From: Paractinoplanes ovalisporus
GTDB taxonomy: Bacteria > Actinomycetota > Actinomycetes > Mycobacteriales > Micromonosporaceae
Assembly (NCBI RefSeq): GCF_016834655.1
Contig: NZ_JAENHP010000002.1
Span: 558,001-622,000 of the forward strand
Length of the DNA stretch: 64,000 nucleotides
Direction: 5' to 3'
A model generated the notes under the pieces. That model was not told the origin of the DNA, made no database searches, and saw nothing but the letters and a program-made list of their open reading frames with translations. Position 1 is the first letter of the stretch; each line of letters begins with the position of its first letter. This document shows, piece after piece, positions 20,271 to 28,757 of this stretch. The position numbers and the translations under genes are program-made.

Positions 20271-20289
20271 ATACAGCGTGATAAAAGTG

Positions 20290-21060
20290 TCAGCGGCCCT
20301 CGAACGCCGGGGGACGACGCTCCATGAAGGCCCGCTGACCCTCGAACTCGTCGCGGGAACCGCTCGTCTCCGCGATCAGCTGCTGTGCCCGTGCGGCCAG
20401 AGACGGGTGCGCGGCCGCCTTGATCGAGGCTTTCGCGGCCCGTACGGCGAGAGGAGCGTTCGCCGCGATCGCCTGCGCGGTGGCGAGCACGTCCTCCTCG
20501 AGCCGCTCGGCCGGCACCAACCGGTTGATCAGACCCGCGGCCAGGGCCTCGGCGTCGGAATAGGCGCGGGCGGTGAACAGCATGTCGCTGGCGTTGGCCG
20601 GCCCCACCACGTGCACCAGCGTCTGCGCGAGCGCGAACGGATAGCCGATGCCGAGCCGGGCCGCCGGGATCGCGAACCGGCTGCCCTCGGCCGCGACCCG
20701 GATGTCGGCGCTGAGCGCGAGCGCCATGCCCGCGCCGAAGCAGTGCCCGCGGATCATCGCGATCAGTGGCGTGGTCAGCCCGCTGAGCGTCACGAACAGG
20801 CCGGTCAGCGTCCTCTCCCAGACGTCCCGGTCACCCGTGGCGTCGTGGTGGGCCGCGAACTCGGAGATGTCGGCCCCGGCGGTGAACGTCTCACCCGCGC
20901 CCCGCAGCACGATCGTGCGGACCGCGTCGTCGTCATCGAACCGCCGTACGGTCGCGTCGAGCGCCCCGAGCATGGCGGTCGACAACGCGTTGCGCCGGGC
21001 CGGGTTGCTCATCGTGACCCAGCCGACGCCGTCCCGGATCTCGCCGACGATCTCTGCCAC
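20290..21060 (-). CDS. Enoyl-CoA hydratase/isomerase family protein
   Basis: 256-aa crotonase-fold protein. The oxyanion-hole stretches are FTAGADISEF and MIRGHCFGAGMALAL; the second is GAGM rather than the common GGG. The catalytic Glu pair typical of hydratases (for example PEIxLG) is not clear: the region reads AARLGIGYPF. It may be a hydratase, isomerase or another acyl-CoA enzyme, so the reaction is not assigned. GTG 21060 lies 11 bases after the stop of the response regulator gene, so they may be co-transcribed although functionally unrelated. Confidence 0.88.
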   Translation of the reverse strand: MAEIVGEIRDGVGWVTMSNPARRNALSTAMLGALDATVRRFDDDDAVRTIVLRGAGETFTAGADISEFAAHHDATGDRDVWERTLTGLFVTLSGLTTPLIAMIRGHCFGAGMALALSADIRVAAEGSRFAIPAARLGIGYPFALAQTLVHVVGPANASDMLFTARAYSDAEALAAGLINRLVPAERLEEDVLATAQAIAANAPLAVRAAKASIKAAAHPSLAARAQQLIAETSGSRDEFEGQRAFMERRPPAFEGR

Positions 21061-21071
21061 GACTCAGCACC

Positions 21072-21722
21072 CTACTCGGGAGTGATCAGGCCGCTCGAAT
21101 ACGCGTACGCGATCGCCCGCGCCCGGTCCCGCAGCCCGAGCTTGTCCAGGGCGCGACCGAGGTGGGTCTTCACGGTCGTCTCGCCCAGGTGCAGCGCCGC
21201 GGCGATCTCGGGGTTCGACAGCCCACGCCCGACCAGGGCCAGCACCTCGGCCTCGCGGGGCGTGAGCGCGTCGAGCGCCGGATCGCGCGGGCGGACCTGC
21301 GGTGTGCCGGCGTAACGGGTGATCACCCGCGGGACCACGGCCGGGTCGAGCAGGCCCCGGCCGGCCGCCACCTCGCGCAGCGCGTCCAGCAGCTGCTCGG
21401 GCGGCGAGACCTTCAGCAGGAACCCGGCCACACCGGCCCGCAGCGCGCCGTCGACCAGGACCTCCTCGTCGAACGTGGTCAGGACCAGGACCCGTACGGT
21501 GGGAAACCGCTCGCCGATCAGCCGCGCCGCACCGATGCCGTCGAGCCCCGGCATCCGCGCGTCCATGAGCACCACGTCGGGGCGTACGCGCTCGACCACC
21601 CGGACCACCTCGTGACCGTCGGCGGCCTCGCCGACCACTTCCATGTCCGCCTCATCCGAGAGCAACATGCGCAACCCCGCCCGTACGATCGCCTCGTCGT
21701 CGGCCAGAACGACCCGGATCAT
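21072..21722 (-). CDS. NarL/LuxR-type response regulator
   Basis: 216-aa regulator: receiver domain with acidic pair ADDE, phosphoacceptor in VVLMDARMPG and Lys in FLLKVSPPEQ, then LuxR HTH (LTPREAEVLALVGRGLSNPE, TVKTHLGRALDKLGL). The ATG at 21722 overlaps the kinase stop by 4 bases. It forms a pair with the kinase upstream; targets unknown. Confidence 0.95.
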   Translation of the reverse strand: MIRVVLADDEAIVRAGLRMLLSDEADMEVVGEAADGHEVVRVVERVRPDVVLMDARMPGLDGIGAARLIGERFPTVRVLVLTTFDEEVLVDGALRAGVAGFLLKVSPPEQLLDALREVAAGRGLLDPAVVPRVITRYAGTPQVRPRDPALDALTPREAEVLALVGRGLSNPEIAAALHLGETTVKTHLGRALDKLGLRDRARAIAYAYSSGLITPE

Positions 21723-22858
21723 GCCGTCGCCACGCTCGGGAACGTCGCCCGCACCCGGTAGCCGCCTTCCTCGCCGGGGCCGGTGTGCAGCCGCCCGCCG
21801 AACAGCCCGACCCGCTCCCGCATGCCGACCAGCCCGTGCCCGCCCACCGTCTTCCCGCTCACGCCCCGCCCGTCGTCCGTCACGATCAAGGTCAACTCCC
21901 TTTCCCCGTACGTCACCACGACCGTCGCCCGGCTCGCCTCGGCGTGCCGCAGCACGTTCGTCAGGGCCTCCTGGACCACCCGGTAGGCCGACATGTCGAG
22001 CGCCGCCGGCAGTTCCCCCGGTTCGCCCTCGACCCGCAGATCGACCTCGAGCCCCGCTGCCCGCACGTGGGCCAGCAGATCGTCGAGCCGCCGCAGCGAC
22101 GGCGCCGGCCCCAGCCCGTCCGCGTCGTCCGGCCGCAGCAGCCCCACCACCCGGCGGATCTCCTCGACGCTGCGCCGCCCCAGCTCCTCGACCTGGGCCA
22201 GCGCGTCCCGCTCGACCGGCCGGTCGCTGAGCCGCCGCCGCAACACCCCCGCCTGCATCGTCATCACGCTGACCGTATGCGCCACGGCGTCGTGCAGCTC
22301 CCGCGAGATCCGGGCCCGTTCCTCGTCGACCGCCGCCCGCTCCCGGGCCTCCCGCTCGGCCGCCAGCTCGGCCGCGAGCCGCGCCAGCTGCGCCGACCGT
22401 TGCTGCTCGCGCCGCAGCAGCGCACCCACGCCCCACCCGAACGCCTCGAGGACCGCGAAGAAGACAAACTCCCACGAGGTCTCGCCCGCGAGGAACAGCG
22501 TGGTCGAGGGCAGCACAAAGGCGGCCACCGCGGCCGGGACGGTGAGCCGGGCCGGCCGCCGGAACGCCGCATGGGCCACCAGGACGAGCTGCGCGATGAG
22601 TTGCGACCCGCCGACTCCGGGCAGGTCGAGCAGGACGATGTACGGCGTGACGAGCACCGACAGCACCATGGCGGTGATCGGGAACCAGGCCGCGAGCGGG
22701 AAGCACAGGAACAGCACCAGCGCGGCGCTGATCTCACCCCGGCCCGGGCCGTCCGGAACCTTGCTGCCGGTCATCTCGGCAACGGCGACAGCGGCCCAGA
22801 CCAGTCCCGCAACCACGCCGGCCACGGCCCATTGCCGCCGGCTCCGCGGTGCGCGCAC
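21719..22858 (-). CDS. NarL-type sensor histidine kinase
   Basis: 379-aa kinase with four to five hydrophobic segments (residues about 10-130), a coiled linker, the HisKA_3 H-box ISRELHDAVAHTVSVMTMQ and an HATPase domain (N-box QEALTNVLRHA; DDGRGV; GLVGMRERVG). GTG 22858 has GGAGGA 6 bases upstream and is preferred over an ATG 25 codons upstream that has no ribosome binding site. Confidence 0.94.
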   Translation of the reverse strand: MRAPRSRRQWAVAGVVAGLVWAAVAVAEMTGSKVPDGPGRGEISAALVLFLCFPLAAWFPITAMVLSVLVTPYIVLLDLPGVGGSQLIAQLVLVAHAAFRRPARLTVPAAVAAFVLPSTTLFLAGETSWEFVFFAVLEAFGWGVGALLRREQQRSAQLARLAAELAAEREARERAAVDEERARISRELHDAVAHTVSVMTMQAGVLRRRLSDRPVERDALAQVEELGRRSVEEIRRVVGLLRPDDADGLGPAPSLRRLDDLLAHVRAAGLEVDLRVEGEPGELPAALDMSAYRVVQEALTNVLRHAEASRATVVVTYGERELTLIVTDDGRGVSGKTVGGHGLVGMRERVGLFGGRLHTGPGEEGGYRVRATFPSVATA

Positions 22859-23251
22859 CCGTGCTCCTCCCGTGACCGCCGTGCTTGCGTCTACAAGATC
22901 AGCGCTGCGGTTCCTACAGATCGTCCACTTCAAGATCAGTCATCGCCCTGGAGTGCTACCGCCTCCCTCGCCCTGGAGTGCCACCGCCTCCCCCGCCCAC
23001 CCAAGGGCAAGGGGTGAATCTATGGCCACCGCCCGACAGTTCCGGGCGGTTCTCCACAGGCCCGGCCTGCGATACGACCGGGTTCGCGCATGACGCTAAC
23101 TCGGCCCGGAGCTGTGCGGATCCTCTCCGGAGACGACCGTCCGTCCTCCTGGGGGACGACCCCGGCAGCGGGCACGCGGGCCGCCGATCGCAGCCGGATC
23201 GGGCTCGCGTGCCGATCCGGAGCCGGGGTCTCAGTTCATAGTTTTCTCGGC
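22859..23251. other. Gene-free divergent intergenic region, 393 bases
   Basis: It holds the putative promoters of the kinase operon and of the membrane protein gene, plus the repeats listed at 22943-23025. No RNA gene or small coding sequence with a convincing ribosome binding site was found. Confidence 0.6.
22943..23025. repeat. 25-bp direct repeat plus dispersed element
   Basis: TCGCCCTGGAGTGC at 22943 and 22968 starts two 25-base direct repeats. The second runs into a dispersed element (22981-23025; CCACCGCC, CCCACCCA, GGGGTGAAT as landmarks) that also occurs at 28174-28222 and, inverted, at 17668-17710. Confidence 0.7.
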
Positions 23252-23932
23252 ATGACGAACAACAACCTCTTCCGCCGGGTCGCCGGCGGCGCGCTTCTGG
23301 CCACCCCGGTTCTGCTGCTCGGCGCCATGCTGACCTCGCCGCCGCAGGACGACGAGTCGCCCCGCGGCTACATCGAGTCGCTGGCCCGGGACTGGGACCT
23401 GTCGATCCTCTCGGCCAACCTCTTCCACTACTACTGGGTGGCCATCGCCCTCGCCGTGCCCGCGGTGCTGACCCTGTTGCGCGGCCGGCGCGGCGCGGTT
23501 CTGGCCACGGCCGGTGCGCTGGCCACGGCATTCGGGGCGATCCAGATGTCGGGTGTGCTGTTCGCCGACTGGATGAACGCGGCCATGCCCCCGATCGCCG
23601 GCCTCGATCAGGCCGTGGCCGTCTTCGACCAGGTCAACGGCGATCCCTCGATGATCGTCTGGTTGCGGTCGGGAGTTGTCCTCGGTCTTGTCATGCCGGC
23701 CGTGCTCATGGCCGGACTGGCCCGCAACGGCGTGATCGGCTGGTGGGCGACGCCGGTGGCGCTGCTGCCGATGGTCGCGGGGCCGATCGCGGGCGGCATC
23801 CTCGGAGCGGCCGTCGGCAGTGTCGTCGGTGCGGTGTGCTGCGCCCCGCTCGCGGTGGTCGGCATCCGACTGCTGCGCCGCACCGCCGCCGACGTCACCG
23901 CGGCCGAGCCGTCCCTGGCCGCTGCCCACTGA
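23252..23932 (+). CDS. Multi-pass membrane protein of unknown function
   Basis: 226-aa protein with about six hydrophobic segments, starting MTNNNLFRRVAGGALLATPV and including VAIALAVPAVLTLL and SGVVLGLVMPAVLMAGL. It resembles uncharacterised actinobacterial membrane proteins with an N-terminal signal-like helix; I cannot name a family. ATG 23252 is preferred because upstream in-frame sequence is low-complexity and Arg-rich. The last 60 bases are duplicated immediately downstream. Confidence 0.8.
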   Translation: MTNNNLFRRVAGGALLATPVLLLGAMLTSPPQDDESPRGYIESLARDWDLSILSANLFHYYWVAIALAVPAVLTLLRGRRGAVLATAGALATAFGAIQMSGVLFADWMNAAMPPIAGLDQAVAVFDQVNGDPSMIVWLRSGVVLGLVMPAVLMAGLARNGVIGWWATPVALLPMVAGPIAGGILGAAVGSVVGAVCCAPLAVVGIRLLRRTAADVTAAEPSLAAAH

Positions 23933-23998
23933 AAGCTGCTGCGCCGCACCGCCGCCGACGTCACCGCGGCCGAGCCGTCCCTGGCTGCCGCCCACCGA
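23870..23998. repeat. Tandem duplication of a gene 3' end
   Basis: The final about 60 bases of the membrane protein gene (23870-23929) recur with few changes at 23936-23998, period 66. The second copy lies outside the gene and has lost the stop codon. Confidence 0.88.
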
Positions 23999-24048
23999 CA
24001 GCAGCCCCCGAGCCGGCGGGAACGGGCTCAGCCCACCGGGCAACGGCT

Positions 24049-24489
24049 CTATTGTTCGCCGGGATCGGCGGCGGCCCTCCCGGGCTGCCGCCGATCAGCG
24101 CCGGCGCCGTCGGGGAGCAGCAGCAGGATCGACAGGATCAGCACACCACCCAGGGCCACCGCGTTCCCGACCTTGTCGATCGTCGGGAACATCTCCAGGT
24201 GCAACATGTGCCACAGGAAGTGGATCGAGTTGAAGATGAGCCACGCGCCCCCGGTCACGCGGTACGCGTCGGGGGAGGGGCGCCGCCACGCCCACACGCT
24301 CAGCACCAGCAGGGCCAGATAAAGGGCGCCCACGTCCCGTACGAGATGTTCGCTGTACGGGCCCAGCGTCGAGACCCAGTGGCGGCCGGGCGCCGGGAAG
24401 TCGTTGTAGAAGCTGACCGGGAAGGCGGCCGCCCACACGCCGACGACCGCGGCCGAGACAGCCAGGACCAGCACCGCCGCGCGCTTCAT
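24049..24489 (-). CDS. Small four-helix membrane protein
   Basis: 146-aa integral membrane protein with helices at about residues 3-25, 50-68, 80-95 and 105-125 (AAVLVLAVSAAVVGVWAAAF; LYLALLVLSVWAW; ALGGVLILSILLLLP) and His/Trp-rich loops (FNSIHFLWHMLHLEMF). Function unknown; similar proteins sit beside NAD(P)-binding SDRs. Its ATG overlaps the upstream SDR stop by 4 bases, so it is the second gene of a two-gene operon. Confidence 0.82.
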   Translation of the reverse strand: MKRAAVLVLAVSAAVVGVWAAAFPVSFYNDFPAPGRHWVSTLGPYSEHLVRDVGALYLALLVLSVWAWRRPSPDAYRVTGGAWLIFNSIHFLWHMLHLEMFPTIDKVGNAVALGGVLILSILLLLPDGAGADRRQPGRAAADPGEQ

Positions 24490-25199
24490 CGGGCGGCCAG
24501 CCACTCGTCGAAGGTGACCTCGCCCCGGCGGAAGTCGCCGACCGGCAGCAGTCCGCCGCCCGACATCGCGCGTCCGGCGGGCACGGTCAGCACCAGCCGC
24601 CCGGGGACCAGGCGCCGCACCATCGCCGGCATCTTCAGCACCTCGGGGCCGGCCAGGTCGGTCGCCCGGCCCTGGGCGGGGCCTTCGGCCAGCCGTACGA
24701 GCTCGGCCGCCACCTCGGACGCGGCGACCGGGCGGCTCAGCATCGCCGGCACCACCTTCACCGGGCCCGGCACGCGCCCGAGCATCTGGGCGGCGAACTC
24801 GTGGAACTGGGTCGCCCGCAGCACGGTCGCCGGGACCGGGCCGGCCAGCGCGAGCTCTTCCTGACGGCGCTTGCCCGCGTAGTAGCCGGAGTCGACCCGG
24901 TCCACGCCGACGATCGACAGGACCACGTGATGCCGTACGTGGGAACGCTCTTCCGCCGCCAGCAGGGTCCGCGTGGTCGTCTCGAAGAAGTCGATCGCCT
25001 TCCGGCGGCTCAGGGTCTCGATGTTGGTCACGTCGATCACGGCGTCGACGCCCGTCAGCGCCTCGTCGAGCCCGGCCCCGGTGGTCAGGTCGACACCGTC
25101 GGCCCGCGAGATCACCACGACCTCGTGCCCGGCCTCCCGCGCCAGCGCGACCACGTGCCTGCCGACCATGCCGGTTCCGCCGGCCACCGCCATCCTCAT
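24486..25199 (-). CDS. NmrA-like/atypical SDR NAD(P)-binding protein
   Basis: 237-aa protein with an N-terminal Rossmann motif (AVAGGTGMVGRHVVALA) and a typical atypical-SDR layout (VDAVIDVTNIETL; VVLSIVGVDRV followed by YYAGKRRQEE giving the YxxxK; VLRATQFHEF). It binds NADP(H) and may act as a reductase, isomerase or redox sensor. ATG 25199 has AAGGA about 8 bases upstream. It diverges from the FAD oxidoreductase at 25304 and leads the operon with the small membrane protein. Confidence 0.9.
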   Translation of the reverse strand: MRMAVAGGTGMVGRHVVALAREAGHEVVVISRADGVDLTTGAGLDEALTGVDAVIDVTNIETLSRRKAIDFFETTTRTLLAAEERSHVRHHVVLSIVGVDRVDSGYYAGKRRQEELALAGPVPATVLRATQFHEFAAQMLGRVPGPVKVVPAMLSRPVAASEVAAELVRLAEGPAQGRATDLAGPEVLKMPAMVRRLVPGRLVLTVPAGRAMSGGGLLPVGDFRRGEVTFDEWLAAR

Positions 25200-25303
25200 T
25201 ACGTCCGTCCTTCGCTCGCTTTGTGTGTTCACACCGGGGACGACGGGGTGAAAGCCGACGTGACACCATGTGGCGCGGGCCATAGGGCGGCTAGTCTCCG
25301 GGC

Positions 25304-26458
25304 GTGACGACGCGCGTGGTGGTGCTGGGCGCCGGGTTCGGCGGCCTCGAAGTGGCGACGGCGGTGACGAGCGAGCCCGGCGACGACGTCGAGCTGACCC
25401 TGATCGACCAGGCCGAGGGGTTCGTCTTCGGCTTCTCGAAACTCGACGTGATGTTCGGCCGCCACGAGCCAGGTCAGGTGCTCCACCCGTACGCGGGAAT
25501 GGTGAACCCGGGCGTGCGATTCGTGAGCGCCGAGATCACCGCGGTCGACCCGGAGTCGAAACGGGTCGAGACGAGCGCCGGCCCGTTCGAGGCGGACATC
25601 CTGGTGGTCGCTCTCGGCGCCGACCTCGACCCGCAAGCGACGCCGGGCCTGGTCGAGGGTGGCCACGAGTTCTACACGGTGGCGGGGGCGTTCGCGGCCG
25701 CCGACGCCCTGCGCGACTTCGGGGGCGGCAAGGTCGTCGTGGCGGTCACGTCCACGCCGTTCAAGTGCCCACCGGCGCCGAGCGAGACCGCGCTTCTCAC
25801 GTACGAGTATCTGACGTCCCGTGGCCTGCCCTGCGACGTCACGCTGGTCATGCCGCTCGGCACCCCGATTCCGCCGTCGCCCGACGCCTCGGCCGCGGTG
25901 CTGGCCGCCTTCGCCGAACGCGGCATCACCTGGGTTCCGGAGCGTCTGGTGCGCGCGCTCGACCCGGCGCGCAAGGTCGCGTTGCTGAGCGACGACACCG
26001 AGCTCCCGTACGATCTTTTCCTCGGCGTTCCGGTGCACCGCGCCCCACAGGCCGTGGCCGGGATGACCGTCGACGGCTGGATCCCGGTCGACCCGCTGAC
26101 CCTGGAAACCGCCTACCCCGGTGTGTACGCGGTGGGCGACGTGACCAGCGTCGGCACGCCCAAGGCCGGAGTGTTCGCCGAGGGCCAGGCGGCCGTGGTG
26201 GCCGAGCGGATCATCGGTTCCGTACGGGGTGGGGCTGCGGCCGGCCAGTACGACGGCCGCGGTGTCTGCTACCTCGAATTCGGCGGTGACCAGGTGGCCA
26301 AGGTCGACGTCAGGTTCGTGGCCGGTCAGCGTCCGGTCGGCAGCCTGATCGGCCCGTCCACCGACCTGGCGGCCGACAAGACCGCGTTCGGCGCCGACCG
26401 GATCCGCCGCTGGTTCGGCCGCGAATGGGCGCCTTTAAGCGCGGGCGCCGATAGCTAG
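25304..26458 (+). CDS. FAD-dependent pyridine nucleotide/sulfide:quinone-type oxidoreductase
   Basis: 384-aa flavoprotein. FAD motif VVVLGAGFGGLEVATAV, second FAD region AYPGVYAVGDVTSVG. FKCPPAPSE resembles a Cys-containing segment of sulfide:quinone and NDH-2-like oxidoreductases; the second redox Cys typical of true SQR is not evident. Likely a membrane-peripheral NAD(P)H or sulfide oxidoreductase. GTG 25304 is the only sensible start. The last codons (SAGADS) are part of a repeat that continues downstream. Confidence 0.88.
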   Translation: MTTRVVVLGAGFGGLEVATAVTSEPGDDVELTLIDQAEGFVFGFSKLDVMFGRHEPGQVLHPYAGMVNPGVRFVSAEITAVDPESKRVETSAGPFEADILVVALGADLDPQATPGLVEGGHEFYTVAGAFAAADALRDFGGGKVVVAVTSTPFKCPPAPSETALLTYEYLTSRGLPCDVTLVMPLGTPIPPSPDASAAVLAAFAERGITWVPERLVRALDPARKVALLSDDTELPYDLFLGVPVHRAPQAVAGMTVDGWIPVDPLTLETAYPGVYAVGDVTSVGTPKAGVFAEGQAAVVAERIIGSVRGGAAAGQYDGRGVCYLEFGGDQVAKVDVRFVAGQRPVGSLIGPSTDLAADKTAFGADRIRRWFGREWAPLSAGADS

Positions 26459-26540
26459 AGCCGTTGGTTCGCCTCAGGCGCGGGCGCCGATGGCTGGAGC
26501 TGTTGGGTTCGGCCTCAGGCGCGGGCGCCGATCGCTAGGG
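26439..26540. repeat. Three-copy repeat bridging two convergent gene ends
   Basis: GCGCGGGCGCCGAT starts copies at about 26439, 26478 and 26519 (periods 39 and 41). The first copy is the 3' end of the FAD oxidoreductase gene and the last is the 3' end of the opposite-strand monooxygenase gene, so both proteins end in repeat-encoded residues. Confidence 0.8.
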
Positions 26541-27936
26541 CTCTCAGCAGGAAGCGGGGCTTGGTGAGCGCGCTCGGGTGTTCGAGCATCGTGGTGACCT
26601 GGCCGAGGCGCTGGTTCACCGAGTGGTCGCGCATCGACGCCTTGAATATGAGCCCGCTGAAGAACTGGATCGCCTTGTAGCCCCGGGGATACGGCCCGTC
26701 GACGTGCGGCAGCGCCAGGTCGGCCATGGTCGAGACCTGCCACGCCGCGTCCACGACGACCTTGACGTCCTGGAAGTAGGACAGCGCGGGCTTGGCCAGA
26801 TCGGGCGCGCCGCGCAGATATTCCGACAACGCCGAGGCGTGCAGCGTCGCCGAGGTCATCCCCTGCCCGTACACCGGGTTGAACGAGGCCACGGCGTCAC
26901 CGGCCGCGACCAGGCGGGCCGGGAAGCGGCTCAGCTTGTGGAAGTCGCGGCGGCGGCTGTCGGCCTGGTGATAGGTGATGACGTCACCGACCTGCGGGGC
27001 CGTCGAGGCGACCTGGCCGAACTCGGGTGGGAAGTCGTCGGCGCAGCGCTGCCGGAACTCGCCCGCGTCACGCCCCGGACGGTCGTCGGCGTAACCCGAG
27101 ACCAGCACGGTCCACCGGTCACCCTCGATCGGGGTGAACCCGCCGATCCGCGCCACCTTGCCCGGGCCCGGGTTGGCGATCGAGATGCACGTCCACACCT
27201 GCGCGTCGGCCGGGCGGCGGAACAGGGCGGTCGCGTAGTTGAGCTTGATGCCCATGCGCTGCATCGGCGGCTTGGGGAAGCCGTGCCCGTCGAGCCAGTC
27301 GCTGAGCCGGCTGGACCGCCCGGTCGCGTCGACGACGAAGTCGGCCGCTTCCTCGCTGCCGTCGCCGTAGCGAACCCCCGTCACGGCGTCGTCGCGCAGA
27401 ACCAGGCCGTCGGCGCGGCCCTTGACCGTACGGACATTGGCCAGCCCCAGCACCCGATGCCGGATCAGGGCCTCGAGAAACGGACGGCTCGAGATGAGGG
27501 CCTGCGCGGCCGGCCCGGTCGGCGGGTCGTCACGCAGCTTGCCGTCCATGTAGAACCGGTTGGTGTCGGGCGGCGGATTGACCGCGCCGGCGGCCAGGGC
27601 CTCGTCGATGAACCCCGGGAACCAGCGCTCGAGCTGGTTGAGCCCCGAGGGCAGCAGCGCGTGCACCTGGCTGCCCTGCGGAACCCCCGGCCGCGGGGCG
27701 ACGGCCCCTTCCGGGTCGGCGGCGATCTGCTCGTCGGTGAGGTCGAGCTCGGTCAGATCGTCGCGCTCGATGATCAGCACCTGCTCGGCGTGATCACTGA
27801 GCACGCGCGCGGCCATCAGTCCCGCGATGCTGCCACCCAGCACGACGGCCCGGGGGAACAGCACACGCTGCCCCGTCGCAGGCTCGGCCGTCGACAACAC
27901 GGCGAACCGATCCGCAGCAGACACCCGAGCCCCCAT
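26515..27936 (-). CDS. FAD-dependent monooxygenase / geranylgeranyl reductase-like
   Basis: 473-aa flavoprotein. Rossmann motif AVVLGGSIAGLMAARVL, then VLIIERDDL, a central DFVVDATGRSSRL, and the second FAD motif RLVAAGDAVASFNPVYGQGM. Such proteins act as epoxidases, hydroxylases or polyprenyl reductases; the substrate is not evident. ATG 27936 (MGARVSAADRF) is chosen; the open frame runs further upstream through repetitive DNA. The stop region overlaps the repeat shared with the convergent gene. Confidence 0.88.
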   Translation of the reverse strand: MGARVSAADRFAVLSTAEPATGQRVLFPRAVVLGGSIAGLMAARVLSDHAEQVLIIERDDLTELDLTDEQIAADPEGAVAPRPGVPQGSQVHALLPSGLNQLERWFPGFIDEALAAGAVNPPPDTNRFYMDGKLRDDPPTGPAAQALISSRPFLEALIRHRVLGLANVRTVKGRADGLVLRDDAVTGVRYGDGSEEAADFVVDATGRSSRLSDWLDGHGFPKPPMQRMGIKLNYATALFRRPADAQVWTCISIANPGPGKVARIGGFTPIEGDRWTVLVSGYADDRPGRDAGEFRQRCADDFPPEFGQVASTAPQVGDVITYHQADSRRRDFHKLSRFPARLVAAGDAVASFNPVYGQGMTSATLHASALSEYLRGAPDLAKPALSYFQDVKVVVDAAWQVSTMADLALPHVDGPYPRGYKAIQFFSGLIFKASMRDHSVNQRLGQVTTMLEHPSALTKPRFLLRALAIGARA

Positions 27937-28389
27937 GAATGTGAAAGTTTGTTTCCTTGTCCACGAAGATACCCGTGGCATCGAGAGATGTCGCTCCTGC
28001 TGGTGCTCCCGCCACCGCGACCGGGTGCCTTCGGGCAGCCGCAACCGGGCGCCTTGGGCAGCCAGGCCCCGGGTGTCCTTGGCGGCCACGACCCGTGTGC
28101 TCCCCACTGCCGTGATCAACGAGTCAGACCATCCCCAAGATCGCGCCCTTCGAAAGGATCTTGGGGAGAGCAGCCACCGCCTCCCCCGCCCACCCAGGGA
28201 AGCGCGGAACTGCGGGGTCAACCCTACCCGGCGGCAGGTGCTGTGAAGGAGTTATCCACATTGTCCGGCTGTCCACAGGGGCGGTTGATTGGAACCAATT
28301 TTTCTGAGCGCCATAAATAGCGTTGCCAAGTCGGCGTGGGCCGCTTACCTTGGTTATCACCACCGGATGCCAGGGGATAGGAGAGGGAC
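27937..28389. other. Gene-free intergenic region with hairpin and dispersed repeat
   Basis: The region contains a perfect 10-bp stem (CCCCAAGATC at 28133, GATCTTGGGG at 28157, 14-base loop) without a T-run, a copy of the dispersed element (28174-28222), degenerate GC-rich repeats at about 28020-28080, and a putative promoter at 28323-28351. No coding gene was found. Confidence 0.6.
28323..28351 (+). promoter_or_regulatory. Putative promoter of the small gene before the tRNA array
   Basis: -35 TTGCCA (28323-28328), 17-base spacer, -10 TACCTT (28346-28351). Further downstream, CAGGGGATAG (about 28371-28380) can pair with CTATCCCTG (about 28425-28433), which would place the ribosome binding site of the small gene next to a stem. 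Confidence 0.45.
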
Positions 28390-28509
28390 ATGTCGCGGCA
28401 CGCCACGCACGCAACGTATCCGCTATCCCTGTGTGGTTCGGGCGCCGTCCTGACCTGTGCTCTCGCACACTCCGGTCTTAAGCCCTACCGGGAACGGTGG
28501 CATCGCTAG
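28390..28509 (+). CDS. Candidate small protein gene, 39 aa
   Basis: A short open frame starting MSRHATHATYPLSL and ending KPYRERWHR, with two Cys residues (LCGSG; LTCAL) around a short hydrophobic centre. GGAGAGG lies 4 to 6 bases before the ATG, a promoter-like pair lies upstream and a terminator follows 16 bases after the stop, which together make a complete one-gene unit. No family is recognised. It could instead be a leader peptide or a non-coding transcript; coding potential of so short a frame cannot be judged by eye. Confidence 0.5.
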   Translation: MSRHATHATYPLSLCGSGAVLTCALAHSGLKPYRERWHR

Positions 28510-28525
28510 CCGACGCTAGCTCCGA

Positions 28526-28557
28526 GCCGCCGCACCCCACCGGGACGGCGGCTTTTT
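28526..28557 (+). terminator. Rho-independent terminator
   Basis: GCCGCCG (28526-28532) pairs with CGGCGGC (28546-28552) and is followed by TTTTT. It separates the small gene from the tRNA array and implies that the array has its own promoter. Confidence 0.8.
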
Positions 28558-28657
28558 CGTATTCAGATCGCAATTCCCAACCGGCGCCGTGAGTCGATTC
28601 GCGCTGCCCTTATTCGATTCTGTTAATTGACAACTCCACAGCGGATGGCACATTTTT

Positions 28658-28729
28658 CCGGAGCGAGGGAGACGGCAACCCGTGCGCTTTGGGAGCGTAA
28701 GACACCCCGTTCGACTCGGGGGCTCCGGA
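28658..28729 (+). tRNA. tRNA-Pro (anticodon TGG)
   Basis: The acceptor stem CCGGAGC/GCTCCGG is fully paired, D-stem GGG/CCC, anticodon loop TTTGGGA on stem TGCGC/GCGTA (one G-U), T-arm CCCCG-TTCGACT-CGGGG, discriminator A. G37 and A73 fit Pro. Position 8 is G instead of U. First member of the array. Confidence 0.72.
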
Positions 28730-28757
28730 CTGGTCCCGTGACGCGATCACGGGCAAT

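Noticed and set aside
20175..20289. DasR operator (dre site) at the chitinase
   Set aside because: No ACTGGTCTAGACCACT-like sequence was found; another palindrome is present instead.
28627..28655. TTGACA at 28627 as promoter of the tRNA array
   Set aside because: With a 17-base spacer the -10 would be ACATTT at 28650 and transcription would begin inside the first tRNA; the array's promoter was not located.
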